Origin: Pomphorhynchus laevis
Taxonomy: Eukaryota; Acanthocephala; Palaeacanthocephala; Echinorhynchida; Pomphorhynchidae
Assembly: GCA_012934845.2 (NCBI GenBank)
Contig: WNNJ02001084.1
Location: 62,001 to 126,000, forward strand
DNA: 64,000 nt
Direction: 5' to 3'
In this document: piece after piece, positions 33,720 to 48,900 of the stretch
Numbering within the stretch: the first letter of the stretch is position 1
Layout of the letters: the number at the start of each line of letters is the position of its first letter
Notes under the pieces: model-generated
What the model was told of the DNA's origin: nothing
Databases searched by the model: none
The model's input: the letters and a program-made list of their open reading frames with translations, nothing else
Made by a program: the position numbers and the translations under genes

Positions 33720-33983
33720 TTAGATAAGTCGTTCCGGCTGATTTATCGTCTCTTCATTTACAAAGCAATCTCTAATGTTCGGATTTGAAAATGCGAATCG
33801 TTTGTCAAATTCAATTGAGCTGGGATAGTACGTTGATTTGGATTGTCGATCGCGTACAATCTTTATCATTAAAATCAATACGATGGTGGTTAGAATAACT
33901 AAAATAATTATCATCGGCCATAAAATGACTTTGAATCCGTTTTGATTTAATTGCGTATTTGTAATGTCGCCAGAAGTGGATAT
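33720..33983 (-). CDS. EGF-protein last exon: transmembrane helix and cytoplasmic tail
   Basis: The acceptor is tgttgtag. It begins 'ISTSGDITNTQLNQNGFKV' and runs into a hydrophobic helix 'IIILVILTTIVLILMI' followed by the stop-transfer 'KIVRDRQSK'. About 50 tail residues end with 'NQPERLI' and a stop. Positive charges after the helix fit a type I orientation. Confidence 0.7.
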   Translation of the reverse strand: MSTSGDITNTQLNQNGFKVILWPMIIILVILTTIVLILMIKIVRDRQSKSTYYPSSIEFDKRFAFSNPNIRDCFVNEETINQPERLI

Positions 33984-36900
33984 CTACAACAGCATTTGAT
34001 TAAAACAAATGTCAATTAAAAACAATTTAATATTTTATCTATTCAGAGAAAGCAAGAGCACCAATGCCAGATTTAACTTCTCATTCGGATATTTGACAAT
34101 CAAAAGAAAAGCAATTTATTATATCAATTTTGCCTATGAAATTTGTTAAAAAAATAACATAAAATATAAAAAATTATAAAGCAATCTTTTTACATTTAAT
34201 TTAAATCATAAGACTTATATATATTCAAAGTAAAACTTTGTGAACACGTAAAATTACCGGCTCACAAAGCTTTACTTTGAAAATATATGGACGAATCTAT
34301 ACTAGATCCCTCGCAGCTTTATATATATGAAATAAAATAAATAATTATCACCAGAAAAAAAAGAGATTTTGAAATCTAAACTTTATTTAAAACGTTTTGA
34401 CTGTACGACAGTCTTCTTCAACTATATTGCACACGTAAAGTTCCGAACACTTTATACAATTCAGTAAAAGCAATAAAAACAGAAACAAAATCATTACAAT
34501 TCAAAAACATTCATGAAATAAAACACTTCCAATATTATTCCTTTAAAATTGAAGAGTAAAACGTTTTCATTAAATTTACTTTTGTTTATATATACTTTTT
34601 ATATAAAGTAAATTTTGTTTATATTTACTTATATATACATTCTTAGTGCAAAAAATCGCTCGAAACTGTGGTCCAGGAGCCAAAACTGGCTACGATTGAT
34701 TTGTAATCCATATTTCCGCTAAATAACTGGACTTCGGTCATCAGAAAAAACGCTTCTGCACCTGAGTTTCGACTAGCATCGTAAGGAATTGCTGGTGTCT
34801 TTATAGTTATCACAAAAGCAGTCGAAACGCACCCTAACCACTTCATCCGACTGGCAATGACTGCTGGGTGGTTAGGAAGGTCTCGGAGTTATACATTAGA
34901 CTGATTGAGTTGATGATCGAAGTCCAGTTATTTAGCAGCAAATATGGATTAAAAATCAATCGTAGCCAGTTTTGGCTTCTGGATCACAGTTTCGAGCGAT
35001 TTTTTGCACTAAGATTTTATAAATATAATTATTTAAATGATTTTGAATAAAGCCAATATCATTACATATTGTTGCAATTCTTAAAATTTCATTATTTAAT
35101 GTATTATATTTTATATTATATGGTATGCATGAATGCTTATGCAAAATATGTTTCTTGTAAATTTAAATATGTCATAAAACAATATGTCGTTCTAACAAAA
35201 CATTATGTTGACTCTTTAATGTATCATATGAGTTGGGTATCCTCGTGTTGAACGTCTACCTCTGAATAATAAAATTTTTATAAAAAATTGTAGAATTCAT
35301 TTTTTAAATAAAATAAAGCAAACTTACGCCTTGCTTATTTTTATCTAAAATAATTAATCTAATAATAAAATACAAATCCACGATTTACATAAAATAATGA
35401 TTTTATAAGATTTATTGAAAATTAAATAATTAAAATATAATTGGTATCGAACAGTTACATGATTCGATTTTTAATATTTTGATTGCTATGATAGTATGCA
35501 ATTTTCATCATTAAAATGCTTTAAACAAGCATTTTAATATCTTATAAATTATAAAATTCGAATAATATAAAATGTTTGTATTAATATATAATAATATATA
35601 ATCTGAATAATAGACATAAAAATATAAATATTTTCACCTGATATAATTTTTTTCTCAAATTCTGATAATATATTTTCTGTCTCAAATTCATTTATAGTGT
35701 AATTACATTAATATTTAATATAGTTTAAGATGATATTATTTTATACTCTTTAAGCATACCTCATTATTGGTTTTTGCTTGATCACCTGCAAATAAAAGAC
35801 AATACATTGTTTCTCATTATTAATCTTGAATTGTATTACCTTGAAACATGCAATTGTCTTCCTGCCCCATAATCGACTTGATGTACGCATTTTTCCAATC
35901 TGCGTTATCATTCAGATTACAATCGTCTGCGCTTATGTTATAAACGGTTGTAACATTCAAAGGACCTGTATAATAATGACAATTTAAGACTGGATGTGAA
36001 ATAAAAGTGACACTGTTTTATTTTTAACCTGGGAATTGTAATATTTTTAATCTCAATTGCATTAAAGTTGAAAAAAGATAAGCTTAATTCATGTTCGCCG
36101 ATAAACTAATTTCTGATCAGTTTTTGATTAATTTTAATAAATAAAGTTTTACTGTACAAACGAAATTTAAAATATTTAATTTTGTTAATATATTTGAAAA
36201 TTAGTTTACAATTGATTTTTGAATATTAGCAACTAGATAGCTAGAAAGAATACAGTCATCTAGTAATAATATCGTTCGCATTTATTTTATATATTCATAT
36301 TGAATTTATTAACAAAATTAATACTTTATTAATAATTATTGTTAAATATATTAATAATTTTATTAATAATTTTGTTAACATATTTGAAAATTAGTTTATA
36401 ATTGATTATTAATTTATTATACAATAAATTAATAAATCATCAATCATTTGTTAGTCATTATCACATTTAAAGGCCGAAAATATACTAAACTAATATATTA
36501 ACTTAATTTAAATTATAGAAAATCTAAAAACAATTATTTATTTTATTATTTTATTATTAAATTTTGATTTAGCATTATTATGTTTTGTTTATTTTATAAT
36601 TATATTAAATACGTAAACTCAGTTAGCTGATTTAAATAAAATAAATTAAAAAACAAAACAAATTAAATTTAAAAAACGAATATTTGATATTAAATATTCG
36701 AAAAACATGTTAAAACAAGAGACAAATAATCAGGAATTCAAAACAATACAAAACAATAAATAAAACTTAAAATAAAACACATAAACTCATGGTATTTTTC
36801 AATTGAAATCAGCTTTATTATTGGGCATAACATTATTTTTTATAAAATAAACCTACTGTATAATACCTGATGATAACATATTCAGTGATACGTTTTTATA

Positions 36901-39900
36901 ATCCCTGTCATGTCCGACTAATGATCAATTACAACTATCACAATGAATTTTATATACTACAGAAAATTTAGATTTTAACTCAAAATATTATGGGCAAATT
37001 TGCATTATAAACTTCTAAATTAATAAATCTATATATAAACTTCAAAGTATATTATTTATTATAAAAACAAAGTATATATTATTATATTAAATATATTATA
37101 CTTTATATTATATTTTATTATATTAAACAAAGTATATTATTTATTATAAATAAATAATATACTTTGTATTAGAATAAGATAATAGATAGTTATTTCAGAG
37201 GAAATACATCATTAGCATGTATTTGGCCCCGCTGCTATGTTGGGTCGAGGTTAGGGGCCGAAACCTGATAGCATAGCAGTTCCTCCTGATGACCTCTAAT
37301 TCTTATTCTGATACAACGTCTGTTATTTATTAGTCAATTCATAAAAATGACATTTATTTTAAATTTCATTTTTTATTTTAACTTGATTTAAATTATAGAA
37401 AATTTAAATTATAGAAAATCTAAAAGCAATTATTAATTTTATTATTTAATTATTAAATAATAATATTAATATTTTAATATAAATGTTAATCTAATGTCAC
37501 AATTTGTAATTTAAGATTTGGATCATCATCGAAATCTTAAAAAAGCTGATAGCATAGCAGTTCCTCCTGATGACCTCTAATTCTTATTCTGATACAACGT
37601 CTGTTATTTATTAGTCAATTCATAAAAATGACATTTATTTTAAATTTCATTTTTTATTTTAACTTGATTTAAATTATAGAAAATCTAAAAACAATTATTT
37701 ATTTTATTATTTAATTATTAAATTTCGATTTAGCGTTATTATGTTTAAAAAGCTGCTGCATTTCTGTAAGTCTTTAAAAATTGTGTTCGGAGAGAATGTA
37801 ATCTCATTAGTTGGCTTTTTCCCCAAGAAAAAATAATAAAAGTTTTATTTTTGAATTTTTGCTAATGTGATTTGGCTCTTCAAAAAATACTGTTTTCTCA
37901 TAGAATGAGCCGGCTAATGGTTTCTATAAGTGTAATAAATACTCGCATATATGATGACGATACTTTTTTCGATACACCTAAAACTTTTTAATAGATCGCT
38001 ATTTGATACTATCTAGTTTGCTCATGTTTTTAGCCGTTAGGTGAATTCATATGAAGGATAGTCTATAACAAAACTTTAGCTCTATTATAATGTCAAAGAA
38101 TTTGAGTGCGTCACTGAACGATAACGATCGATAATGCTAAACGATTCGGAATTCGATGAACATATAAAGATAACTTACAGTTCTGAACTTCAATGTGATC
38201 CCCAAAGCTCCATCTCGATGATATAGCCATTCCGAGATATTTGTGCTGTTACAGAATTCTAGCGGTACATTTTTGTATTGTAAATGATCGAACTTTGATA
38301 ACCGCCCTCTCTCTTGTTGAATTTAATAACTTGTTTTCGAATTAATTATTAACTAATAATCAATAATTTATTATATTATTAATAATTATTATAATTATTT
38401 CTTAATTATAGTATAATTAATGTTTATATAGTGACTTTTTATTATAAAAGTTACTTAACTATTTAAATTGTATACCTTGTAAACAGACACATTGCATTAG
38501 CGTATCATTGAACTGTCGTTGACCACGCATGCAAATATCCTCTTCCAAGTGAATTTCACAATGCTTTCCGGTATATTGATCACTGCAACTACAGTGCACC
38601 GAGTTCGAGCTGTCGATTTCACAGCGACCGTTATTTAAACACGGATTAAGTTGGCATAAGTTGTATTCGCAAAATTGTCCATCGGTTCCCAAAGGACAAT
38701 GGCAAAGCTGTTCTGCGTGCTGATCGCATATCCCTTCATTCTGACACGGATTTGGTTGACAAATATTGTGCTGGCAAAACGGACCAAAGAATCCTTGGTC
38801 GCATTGACACTCGAATATTGGATATTTTTTACCGTCAATGAAAAATGCACTGCATGATCCATAACCACTACATGGATTGAAAATGCAGGGGTCTTGAAAC
38901 TCACAATATTTTCCCATAAAGCCTTCTTCACATAAGCATTTAAATGTTGAATTTTTGTCGTGAATACATTTTCCATTATTATTGCAGATATTGTTATTAT
39001 GGCAATAATTGACAATAAGTTTTCCTCTACCAAAGAAAATAATTAACTTTAAGAAAAATGAATTAAATATGACACTATGGCATTACAAATTATTTATTAT
39101 AAAAAATGATTCAAATCTTATCACAAATAAATACACATAACAAATATATTTAATAAAGTACTCGTTAAACCGAGTATTTAAACTCGTTATATACTCGAAT
39201 GAAATACTCCTTAAACCGTGATTAAAAAATAAAAACTTAATAAACACATAAACACTAAATCATTCTAAGTGTGGTAAAAATCTGTAATCCTCTTACAGCT
39301 TACATTAAATTATAAAAAATATGAACAAAAATAGACCGATTAAAATTGAATTGTCAAAATAAAATAATCTAATTGTCGGTAATAATTTAAAGTAATTTAA
39401 TTTTTAAAATTAATAATTTTTAAATTAATTTTATTATATTTTTATTTAAAAATAAATCAAAGTTCTATATTTTGATGGCTTTCATATTAGAAATGTGAAA
39501 GTTATTATTCTAAAAATTAAAGAATGTCGTTATCAAAGTGGAATATAATAAAATTTAATTTTTATTTAATATTAAATTATCAACAAAAAATTATTAAATA
39601 TTATCTAATATTATCAACAAAATATTGAATTAATATTAATATTAAAATATTAAATTTACACGATACAAATCTAAATTTAAACTATTAAGGGAAAAAATTA
39701 TGTACAATAAATAATATCCTTTGTATTAAGATACTATATAATACTATACTATACTTTGTATAAGATACTATATAATCAAATTTCATCAGTGGAAATGAGT
39801 ACTTAGCACGTATTTGAGCAGTTCCTCCTGACTACCTCTAATCCTTATTCTGATACAACGTCTGTTATTTATTAGTCAATTCATAAAAATGACTTTTATT

Positions 39901-42900
39901 TTAAATTTCAATTTTTTATTTTAACTTTTTATAAATTATAAAAAATCCAAAAACAATTATTAATTTTATTATTTAATTATTAAATTTTGATTTAGCATTA
40001 TTATGTTTTGTTTATTTTATAATTATATTAAATACGTAGACTTAGTTAGCTGATTTGATTTGTTCTACTGACATGTTATTATTGACTTGTGGACTTTGCT
40101 TTCCCGGTAATATGACATTTGTCAGAAATTATATATATAAATTCAAAAATAATAATAATTTAATAAAATAATAATTTAAATAAAATAATTTAATAGGATT
40201 AAATTAGGCTATTATAAAGATATCATCAAACAAAAAATAGTAAAATATTTAAATCAACAAAATCGACGTCATTAGCGCGTATTTGACCGCGCTGCTATGT
40301 TGGATCAATGATTAGGAGCCGAAATCTGATAGCATAGCAGTTCCTCCTGATGACATCTAATTCTTAATCTGATACATCGCATGTTATTTATTAGGCAATT
40401 CATAAAAATAGACTTTTATTTTAAAATTCATTTTTTAAATTTTATCGTTATATATATAAATTGTATAAAATCTTATATAATTATTTATCTTTATTTTTAT
40501 TTATATATCTACGTATAAAATACGTAGACTAAGTTATCTGATCTGATTTGTTTTACTGACAAATTATTAATGACATGTGGAACAGTAAGTTTTATATAAT
40601 GTTTTATTGCTTCTTCAGAATATGGCATTGTTAATTTTCAAAACGTTTTCGTCGATAAAAATTAAAATATTTGTTATCTAAAAATAATATAAAATATTTA
40701 AACAATTTCAGAATCATTTTTACTATTTTGTGATATAAAAAATTTATAGCGTTCATCAGTTCCTCCTTTTTAATATTATTATTATTAGTCAATTCATAAA
40801 AATGGACTTTTATTTTAAATTTCAATTTTAAATTTTAAGATATAAATATAAATTGAAACATCTTATAATCATTTATTATTTATAATTATTTATCTTTATT
40901 AAATCAAATAATGTATTGTTTAAGATGTTTTCAAATAATGTACACTTTATTAAATTAAATTTATTTCATTGATCTAAATCAAATGTATTCCATTGATCTG
41001 TGGAGTTGTCCAGACAACTCCACAGGGCGGGATTTATCAGTGGACGTCCCTGTATCATCATTGTTTCGTCCCTCAGCATGCACTATGTTGACAATATACA
41101 TGGTGGTCCTCCATCAGATTGAAATGATGCATTGAAATAGTCTTGCTGGTAGTCGGTTGAATTTCATTTGTGGTGTATTTCCGGACCTCTTCGACTAACT
41201 TGTATATTAGCTGGCTACATAATAGCTTCTATTTCCGGACCTCGTCGACTAACTTGTATTTTAGCTGGCTACATAATAGCTTTAACAAAATGAATTTCAA
41301 CCGACTACGAACAAGACGATTTTAATGCATCATTTCAATCTGATGGAAGACCACTATATTTATCGTCAATATAGTGCATGCTGAGGGACGAAACAACGAT
41401 GATACAGGAACGTCCACTGATGAGTCCCGCCCCGTGGAATTGTCTGGACAGCATGCTTTCAGTCGTAATGCGACCTGATAGCTGAAACTATTATGTAGCC
41501 AGCTAAAATACAAGTTAGTCGAAGAGGTCCGGAAATATCTCAACAAAATGAAATTCAACCGACTACCAAAAAGACGATTTCAATTACTCATTTCAATCTG
41601 ATGGAGGACCACCATGTGTATCGTCAATATAGTGCATGCTGAGGGACGAAACAACGATGATACAGGAACGTCCACTGATGAGTCCCCCCCGTGGAATTGT
41701 CTGGACAGCATGCTTTCAGTCGTAATGCGACCTGATAGCTGAAACTATTATGTAGCCAGCTAAAATACAAGTTAGTCGAAGAGGTCCGGAAATATCTCAA
41801 CAAAATGAAATTCAACCGACTACCAAAAAGACGATTTCAATGCATCATTATATTTTTACTATAAGCTATTATTATTTAATTGACTGAATATTCTTAGTTT
41901 AAAAAATAAATACTTACAATCGGCTTGCTTCATAATAAAATGAACAATATACGATTGTATTTCGCCCAAGCCGAGAGGCTGAGGTGGGCTTTTCCAATAA
42001 ATTCTCAGATTATTGTTTAATAGCCTATAACTCTATTTAATCTATTTACATTGAATAACTAGTTAAATAGTCTAAATTTTTAAAGTTTAGATTTCCTGTT
42101 TTTTGCAAACTAATACATAAATTATAATTAAAGTTAAATAAAATTAAATTGGAAATTTTTAAAAAAATTAAATAATTAAAAATTTTATAAAAATTAAATT
42201 TTTAAATTTAAAAAATAAAATATTTGAAAACAGCGTTTACTCACGGTGTAGTTTCTTTAAGATAAATTGTTTTTATTTCAATGGGGCCGGACATATTTAG
42301 GTTGTGACATTGATGAATATCGTTCAGAATCGATTCGGAAGCTCTAGATGATTGAGATTTTATCCAATGCGCAAATAGTGCATACATGCATTTATCAACA
42401 AAGTGTTTCAGATTATTAGAATTGAGCATGACGCATCTCGTAAGATCCAAGTCAATCAGTACATTTGATGAATTCAAAAAATCCATATCTATAAGACGCT
42501 GCAAAGATAGAAATCCTTCAGAATCTCTTGAAAACTTGTAGTTTATTAGTGAGTTGTTATCCCATATAATCAAATTATCAGACATTTCTAAGTTCTTTTG
42601 CATTGGTTTAAGGTGCAAATCAATATCTAAATTTGGATTAAAAATCAATTCAATTTTAAAAAGAGCTTAATTACCTGGCAAAAAATTATCAAATAAAATA
42701 TATGATAGTTCTTCTTTGTTGGTACTAAAACAAATTAATTATATCAACCAAATATAAAATAAAAACTATAAAATTTTTATTAAAGGTTTTCTATAGGATT
42801 TTGTTTTTATTATCTTCTATAGTCTTCATGACACTTTCGCTGCTGACTGAAAATACAAAGCATAAGGCGAGATACAACATAACATGCATTTGTCCAGGTT

Positions 42901-45900
42901 CGAACTGCGGGGCTAGTGATTGTAAGGCAGGTGTGACTATCACTGCACAAACGAATGTACTCAGTTAAAATTGTAAACTTAAGTTGAATTGACATAGAGT
43001 CAATTATTTTATGTTTTTAATTCGATTTACATTAAAAAAGATAACAACGAAAGTTATTGATAATAAAATTGAAATAATAAATATCGTCACTGTCTACATA
43101 TTTTGTAGTATAAATGTAAAAAACGTTGCTCCTTTGTATATAAAAAGTGGATACCCATTTGATGTTATTGATATAATGCGCAAATCTGTGCTTTGTAAAA
43201 ATCGACAGCTTACCTGTAGATGCTAGTTCATTGGACATTTTGTATCGATACCTGAGTTCAGCGACAAATGTTTGCTCAATATACTCATTCAATGAATACA
43301 TGATTGTAAATTCAGTATTACTAGCTACTCAAAATCCAACAGTAAATTATCCGGTTTATTAAAGCACAAAACATAAAGGAATCTGGCGAAGTTTACAGCA
43401 TTCTTTGCTCCTCGTTTGAAGAATTATATGTTGGACAAACTCGTCGACACCCAAAAAGAGAGAGGCTTCTTAAACACGCACCTGCTCACACCCTGGTGCG
43501 AATAGTTAAATGTGTCGTTGCACACCATGTTAGAAAGACTGGTCACTGTCCAGATATTGACTCGGCAAATATTGAGTTGGTTCAATTCATCTAAAATCTA
43601 GGATTGCCTCAGAGTCACTATTGATTAAATCCTATGGACAGAAATGTTTAAAGAGCGACATTGCAGGTATGATCTATGCTTACATTGATATATATTTTTT
43701 TTCAGTGATTGTCTTCTTTGTATTATGGTTGTTATGATATCTTATTTTGATCTAATTTAAATTTGTTTGCAGTTGGTTTTATTGTCTCTGAAATTTCAAT
43801 TCTTTAATGTTTAATTGTTTAGTTTGTATTATATGTTCTCTTTTGATTACAATAAACTTCTTGTGAATTACTAATTGTTTTTTATTTTTTTGATAGTAAT
43901 GCATACTTGTTTCTGCTCAATGTATTATTTTGTTCTTTGAACTAACCAATGTGTAGCTGTTATTTCCTGAAATGTTATAAAAATGCAAAGTTTAACAGCT
44001 ACCGGAACAATTCCTGATGATGACACAGTGTGTTTGAAAAATTGAATACATATGTTCGATTTTGCTAAAAATAAAATTTTGATTGTCCCGCTATTTTTTC
44101 AATCAATTGTTGAGGCAATGAGCATCTTATGATATTATATATTCATTTTCTACATTGACACATTATTTGACTAAATACCTGTTTGTTAATAGATCGGAGT
44201 TAATGCTGCCACTGCTGTCGTTTTGAGGATCATAATTTGTGATTAAAATTGGTTCTCTGTCATTGACATATGTTAAGACCACGTCCCGGATTAGATCATC
44301 ATAGGTCAAAGTTATAAAATTATTAGTTATTGAATTTGATGTACTCAAAGACATCATCATCATTTGTCCAAGAAAATGAATCTCCATTATTCTAAACGAT
44401 CTAAACTTGATCTTAAAATTGTAAAACTTGTTCACAGGTACTGATCCGTCGATATTAATAAATGAATTAAGTATGCTGTCACCGTCGTTCTTTATGGCAG
44501 TTAAATTAAGCCCGAATTCGTTGTCTTTATTAATATATACATCGATTTGTTTGTTAATTGTGAGAATTTGCCTTGGTGATTTCCAATATTTATCTCTTAA
44601 GAATATGAAACATGACAGTTGACGAAGGTCATGTACCAATGGGATTATAAGGTCTTTTTTGCTAGTGTTATTATTCCCAGACACATTGTACATACTAATC
44701 AGTGTACTATAATTAATGGTATCAATTTCAGTCAAAGTAAGCATAGCTACGGCAGATCGATAACATTTCATATTCGCTATCTTGTCAACCATTTCGGGTT
44801 CAAACCTTGGTGAAATCAATTCAATTCTTCGTAGTACTGACTTTAGAATTCAAATAAAGAACAAGCTTTAGATTCACGATAATGAAAATAAATGCAATTC
44901 GATAAGTAAATGAATGTTAAAATAAGATTGTGATAATGAAATTTGTAATTTCTTTAAAAACAAAACACAATTCACAGATCACGATCTACGGATTGTCACT
45001 AGCTGTAGGTAAACACCAGGAAAGCATTAAAAGCAAAAAGTTGCAGATATTTGAGATACAATTTGTTTGTTAGCATATGTTTGTAAGGCTACAAGTATCT
45101 TATTGAAGAGTATAAACTTATGATTACAATTTTATCTTTAAATTTTAAGCCTTAAAATTCAATTATTAATTATTTTTAAGATAAATTATTTTTAAAATTA
45201 AGTGACTGAAGCTACCTTAATAATTGCAATCTCTTTGTTGCTCTGTAAAATCGATAATCTAAAAGATTTGATTAAGTTAAATTGCTAATTATGGAATTTT
45301 GCTTTTTCTAGAATTCACAATTCAGTGAATTTTGATTTTAGTCGATTTTCTCAGACCATAAAATATTTAGCGTCCAATGATTGTATTTAAATCAAGAAAT
45401 TTGTTCATATTTCTAACTGCGTAATCATTTTGCATATATAAAATTATATTCAGGAATGAAATAATAATGAAATAAAATAATGAAATAACTTATAAGGAAT
45501 AACATAAGAAATAATATTCATTATGAAATAATATTCAGGGAATAAAGTCAATTTGTCTATTATGTATCAATGCAAATTTAGTATAAATTTTTTTTACCAA
45601 TTTAAATTTGACACTAGAAATGAAATGGCACAACCGGTATATAAGGTTGTAAATTCATTAATTAACCGAATGTTGTATAATCAAAATATAACATTTGATG
45701 GAATGCATCATCAAAAATACACAATGTAAAAGTGAGTGGAGCAATCAAAGATTTCACAATTGTCAGCAAATTTGGACCAGAATTCAGCAAGATTGGAGCA
45801 GTTCACATGTATTTCCGAGGAAATTTCGAATACTTCAGCTTCTAAAATTAGTGTTTTGTTAACCAATAATAACGATGACAAGGGGTTACTTCCCCACAAA

Positions 45901-48900
45901 CCTAAGCTGAAAAATTTAGTTACCATTAAATTAACTGTCTTTTGAATGGCACACACTCTATGATTTATTCCTTCGAAGTTTTGTTAAACAATATCATAAC
46001 AGAATTCTATTTATTCTGGTCAGATATTATGAATCAGAAATTAAAGTTTGGTTTGCCTCCCCCCGAATTGGCAAATGACTATAAGCCTGCCTCCACACTT
46101 GGAGCAATCTGATATTGACAATTTTCAAAAGCGTTGTTTAGAGTGTCGAATGTTCGTTCTGTCAAGGGAACGAACATTCCCTTGACAAGGGTTCGTTCTG
46201 TCACATCCATCATGGTCGATAAGGTGTGAGGCCTTCAAGGCCTACAGTCTTAAGTGATGCTCTAAAAATACAAAATCTCCGGTAAGTTATGCCGACTCCT
46301 GCAGTAGAATGTCCGACAAGGGTATCTTTCATCTACTAGACTCACATAAACAGTAAATATTCAGACAAATGAAACAGCTTTTTTCGAGTCATTTTTCCCT
46401 GTTATTTGCTAATCCAGTGATTCCTACTGCCACTGTACCTGAATCTAAGAAAAGCGGGGTGGGGCTTCGGCCAATACCGTGCCTCCACTAAAGGTAGGCA
46501 AGCTAATTAAGTCCAAAGCAGGAAATGCCTCCTTATCAGGAAATGAAGACACTACCCGTAGGCAAGTACCAACCCAAGACGGAGTTGTTGGAGGATGGGC
46601 AACCTTCCTCCCCTAGCTCTGTCTAGGGATGAAGCAATCCTACCTAGCTAACATAGCACAATGCAGAGTACTCGTGAGCCTTTTTAACTGAATATCCTTC
46701 AGTGGAAGTCGGAAGGAGTTTATGCCCTTAGATCTGGTAGATCTAAGGGCAGAAGCCCATCTCTACCTTCTACCTGGTAGAGATGCAGATGCTATAGTCC
46801 TCCAGGAGACGAGGTCTATACGTCTCTCCCATGAAATTACTCGATTCGTACCAAAGCAAATTTGCTGTATCTGAGTCAAAGAAGAGGGGGCTTCGGCGCG
46901 TCCCAACCCCCTCATCAAGTTGGGAAAGATGCTAAAGGAGAAGAGAGTAGCCGCTTGAGAAAACGAAGATGCTGCCTGTGGGCAAGTACCCACCTTGGAC
47001 GGCGCTAGTGGCGGAAAGGTGAACCTTTCCGTCCCTGGCTCTGACTAGGTCGGCAATCCCACTCCCAACTATTCCATAACAATGCAGAATACTCGTGAGC
47101 CTTTTTCACTGAAAATCCTTCAGTGGAATTCAGGAGGGTCTTCTGCACTTAGACGTTTATCCGGTATATATGCAGATGTTATAGTCCTTCAGGAGACGCG
47201 GTCTATCCGTCTCCCTTAGGACATTTTCATCCCTAAGCACATTTGTTAACTTTATACTCCTAACATAAATTCACCTCACTCCTCTTCATCTCAAGGTCTT
47301 TTAACCCTAGTTAAATGCTCCTTAAGATCGTCCCTCATATTAAACTATTCATTTTCAGTCTTGTTTAGTAGTTTCACTTTGTAAGAACGTTAAACGCCTC
47401 AGTTTAGCCAATGTCTACATCCGTCCAGGGGAGATATACAAGAACCGTGACCTCCTGGATAGTATTATCGACAGCTGCTATGACATGATACTTGGAGATT
47501 TCAACGACAGAACTGGTCGTTCGATCAATGCAGCACTTCGCAGAGCTAGGAACGGTTATCTTATTCACAAACCTTCACCCCTTACCTTTCATTGCACATC
47601 AACAAATTATATCCTTGATATTTTACTGCTTCACTTGAAGTGGTTGTTAAAACCCCTCTGCACGGAGCAGTGGCGCCAGCAATTGTCCACCTCTCAGGGC
47701 TCAGATCCCACCGGACATGAGGCCATAATGATAGAAGACTGAACAGAAAAGGAAAAAGGATCTATGACAAGTTTTTGATTTTTCTTCGGAATTCCAATTT
47801 CGGTAAAAAATGTAAATTAACAACGCTTGCCGTGCTTCAAACGACTGATCTATTTCCATCAAAAACTCTAAGTTTTCAACGAAATCAATTACAGATTATG
47901 GTATAATGATCAATAACAAGATCAGTAACGTTTTGTTGAATCAAAATATAGATAATATAGTCAAGCTTCCATTAGCTAAGAAGCTGGCTAACCTAGTTTC
48001 TGGGACTCCGACAGTTTCCATAGCGAGCAATAAATATTTTGATGAATTTCTAAGAAAAGTTGTAGTAATTTCAAAAATAGAGTCATTCTAAACTCTATCC
48101 GTGTTGCCGCAATTAATTACAGAATTTCTTTTACTCTCCGACCCTGCTAAAGAGTATATTAAGTTTTTAATGAGACTTTAACTCACAATGCCTCCATTTT
48201 GTACATGCCAATTTTGTCAACTATTAAGGTTACGAATATTACGAATATGACGCGGCGAGGCAGACGTAATTGCTATTTAAAAAACCTATGGCATTAATAA
48301 CTTAAGATTTATCAAGTGTAAAGGGTATAACTTCTTACACATAGTATTGGAACCCACCGCTAAGGAGAGTGCAATCCTCCTAGCAAGATCAGCACGCAAT
48401 CCTTTTTTGGGATTTAACCTTAAATTTGATCATATTGACTTAATTAATATTACATATCCACCCTGCAATATCTGATACGGCTGGGGACACTGGAGTTGAT
48501 CCTGCAGTAGATAGAAATGCTGTGGCCTCAGCTCCTCAAGAGAGGTAGAGCACCCATCGCCCTGCAATGCAGCAGTCTATGATCAAACTAAGGACTAACC
48601 CATCCAACCTGATCTAAAATGAGCGGTTCTCAAAGCATACCAGAAGAGGCACTCGATCCCTTCTGGCAAGAAAATTATATTCAGTGGCCAGAATGCTGTA
48701 GCCCATGATCCTTCATTCTCAATTGACGAGAAGTTCAACTTAATTAAAATTAAAATAGCCGAGAGAATGTCGGCCATCGAATTTTTTTAAGACACTAGCT
48801 GACGCGATTTTATCGCCTGATATAATTCCAACAACCCCACTTAAGCAATATGCAAAACGACGCTACTCCACAAGCGAAATTCCATCTTTGAAAATTTACA

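Larger units (their letters stand above)
40990..41860. repeat. Family D repeat: one inverted and two direct 258 bp units
   Basis: An inverted copy at about 40995-41290 faces two direct units (41291-41548 and 41549-41850). Landmarks are 'gcatgctgagggacgaaac', 'caagttagtcgaagaggtc' and 'attcaaccgactac'. Short open frames repeated across the units are artefacts of the repeat. Confidence 0.88.

Noticed and set aside
37200-37300. Family B head as a full hammerhead
   Set aside because: Its CTGATGA also pairs with an upstream TCATCAG in a long fold-back, six extra bases separate it from any stem I, and no cleavage triplet fits. Kept only as a weak hint.
38675-39033. Frames overlapping the four-EGF exon on both strands
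   Set aside because: They are shadows of the EGF reading frame, which has the full Cys pattern and splice sites.
42870-42965. Possible tRNA gene or tRNA-derived head (GTTCGAAC motif)
   Set aside because: A B-box-like motif is present on both strands because it is palindromic, but no A box and no cloverleaf could be formed.
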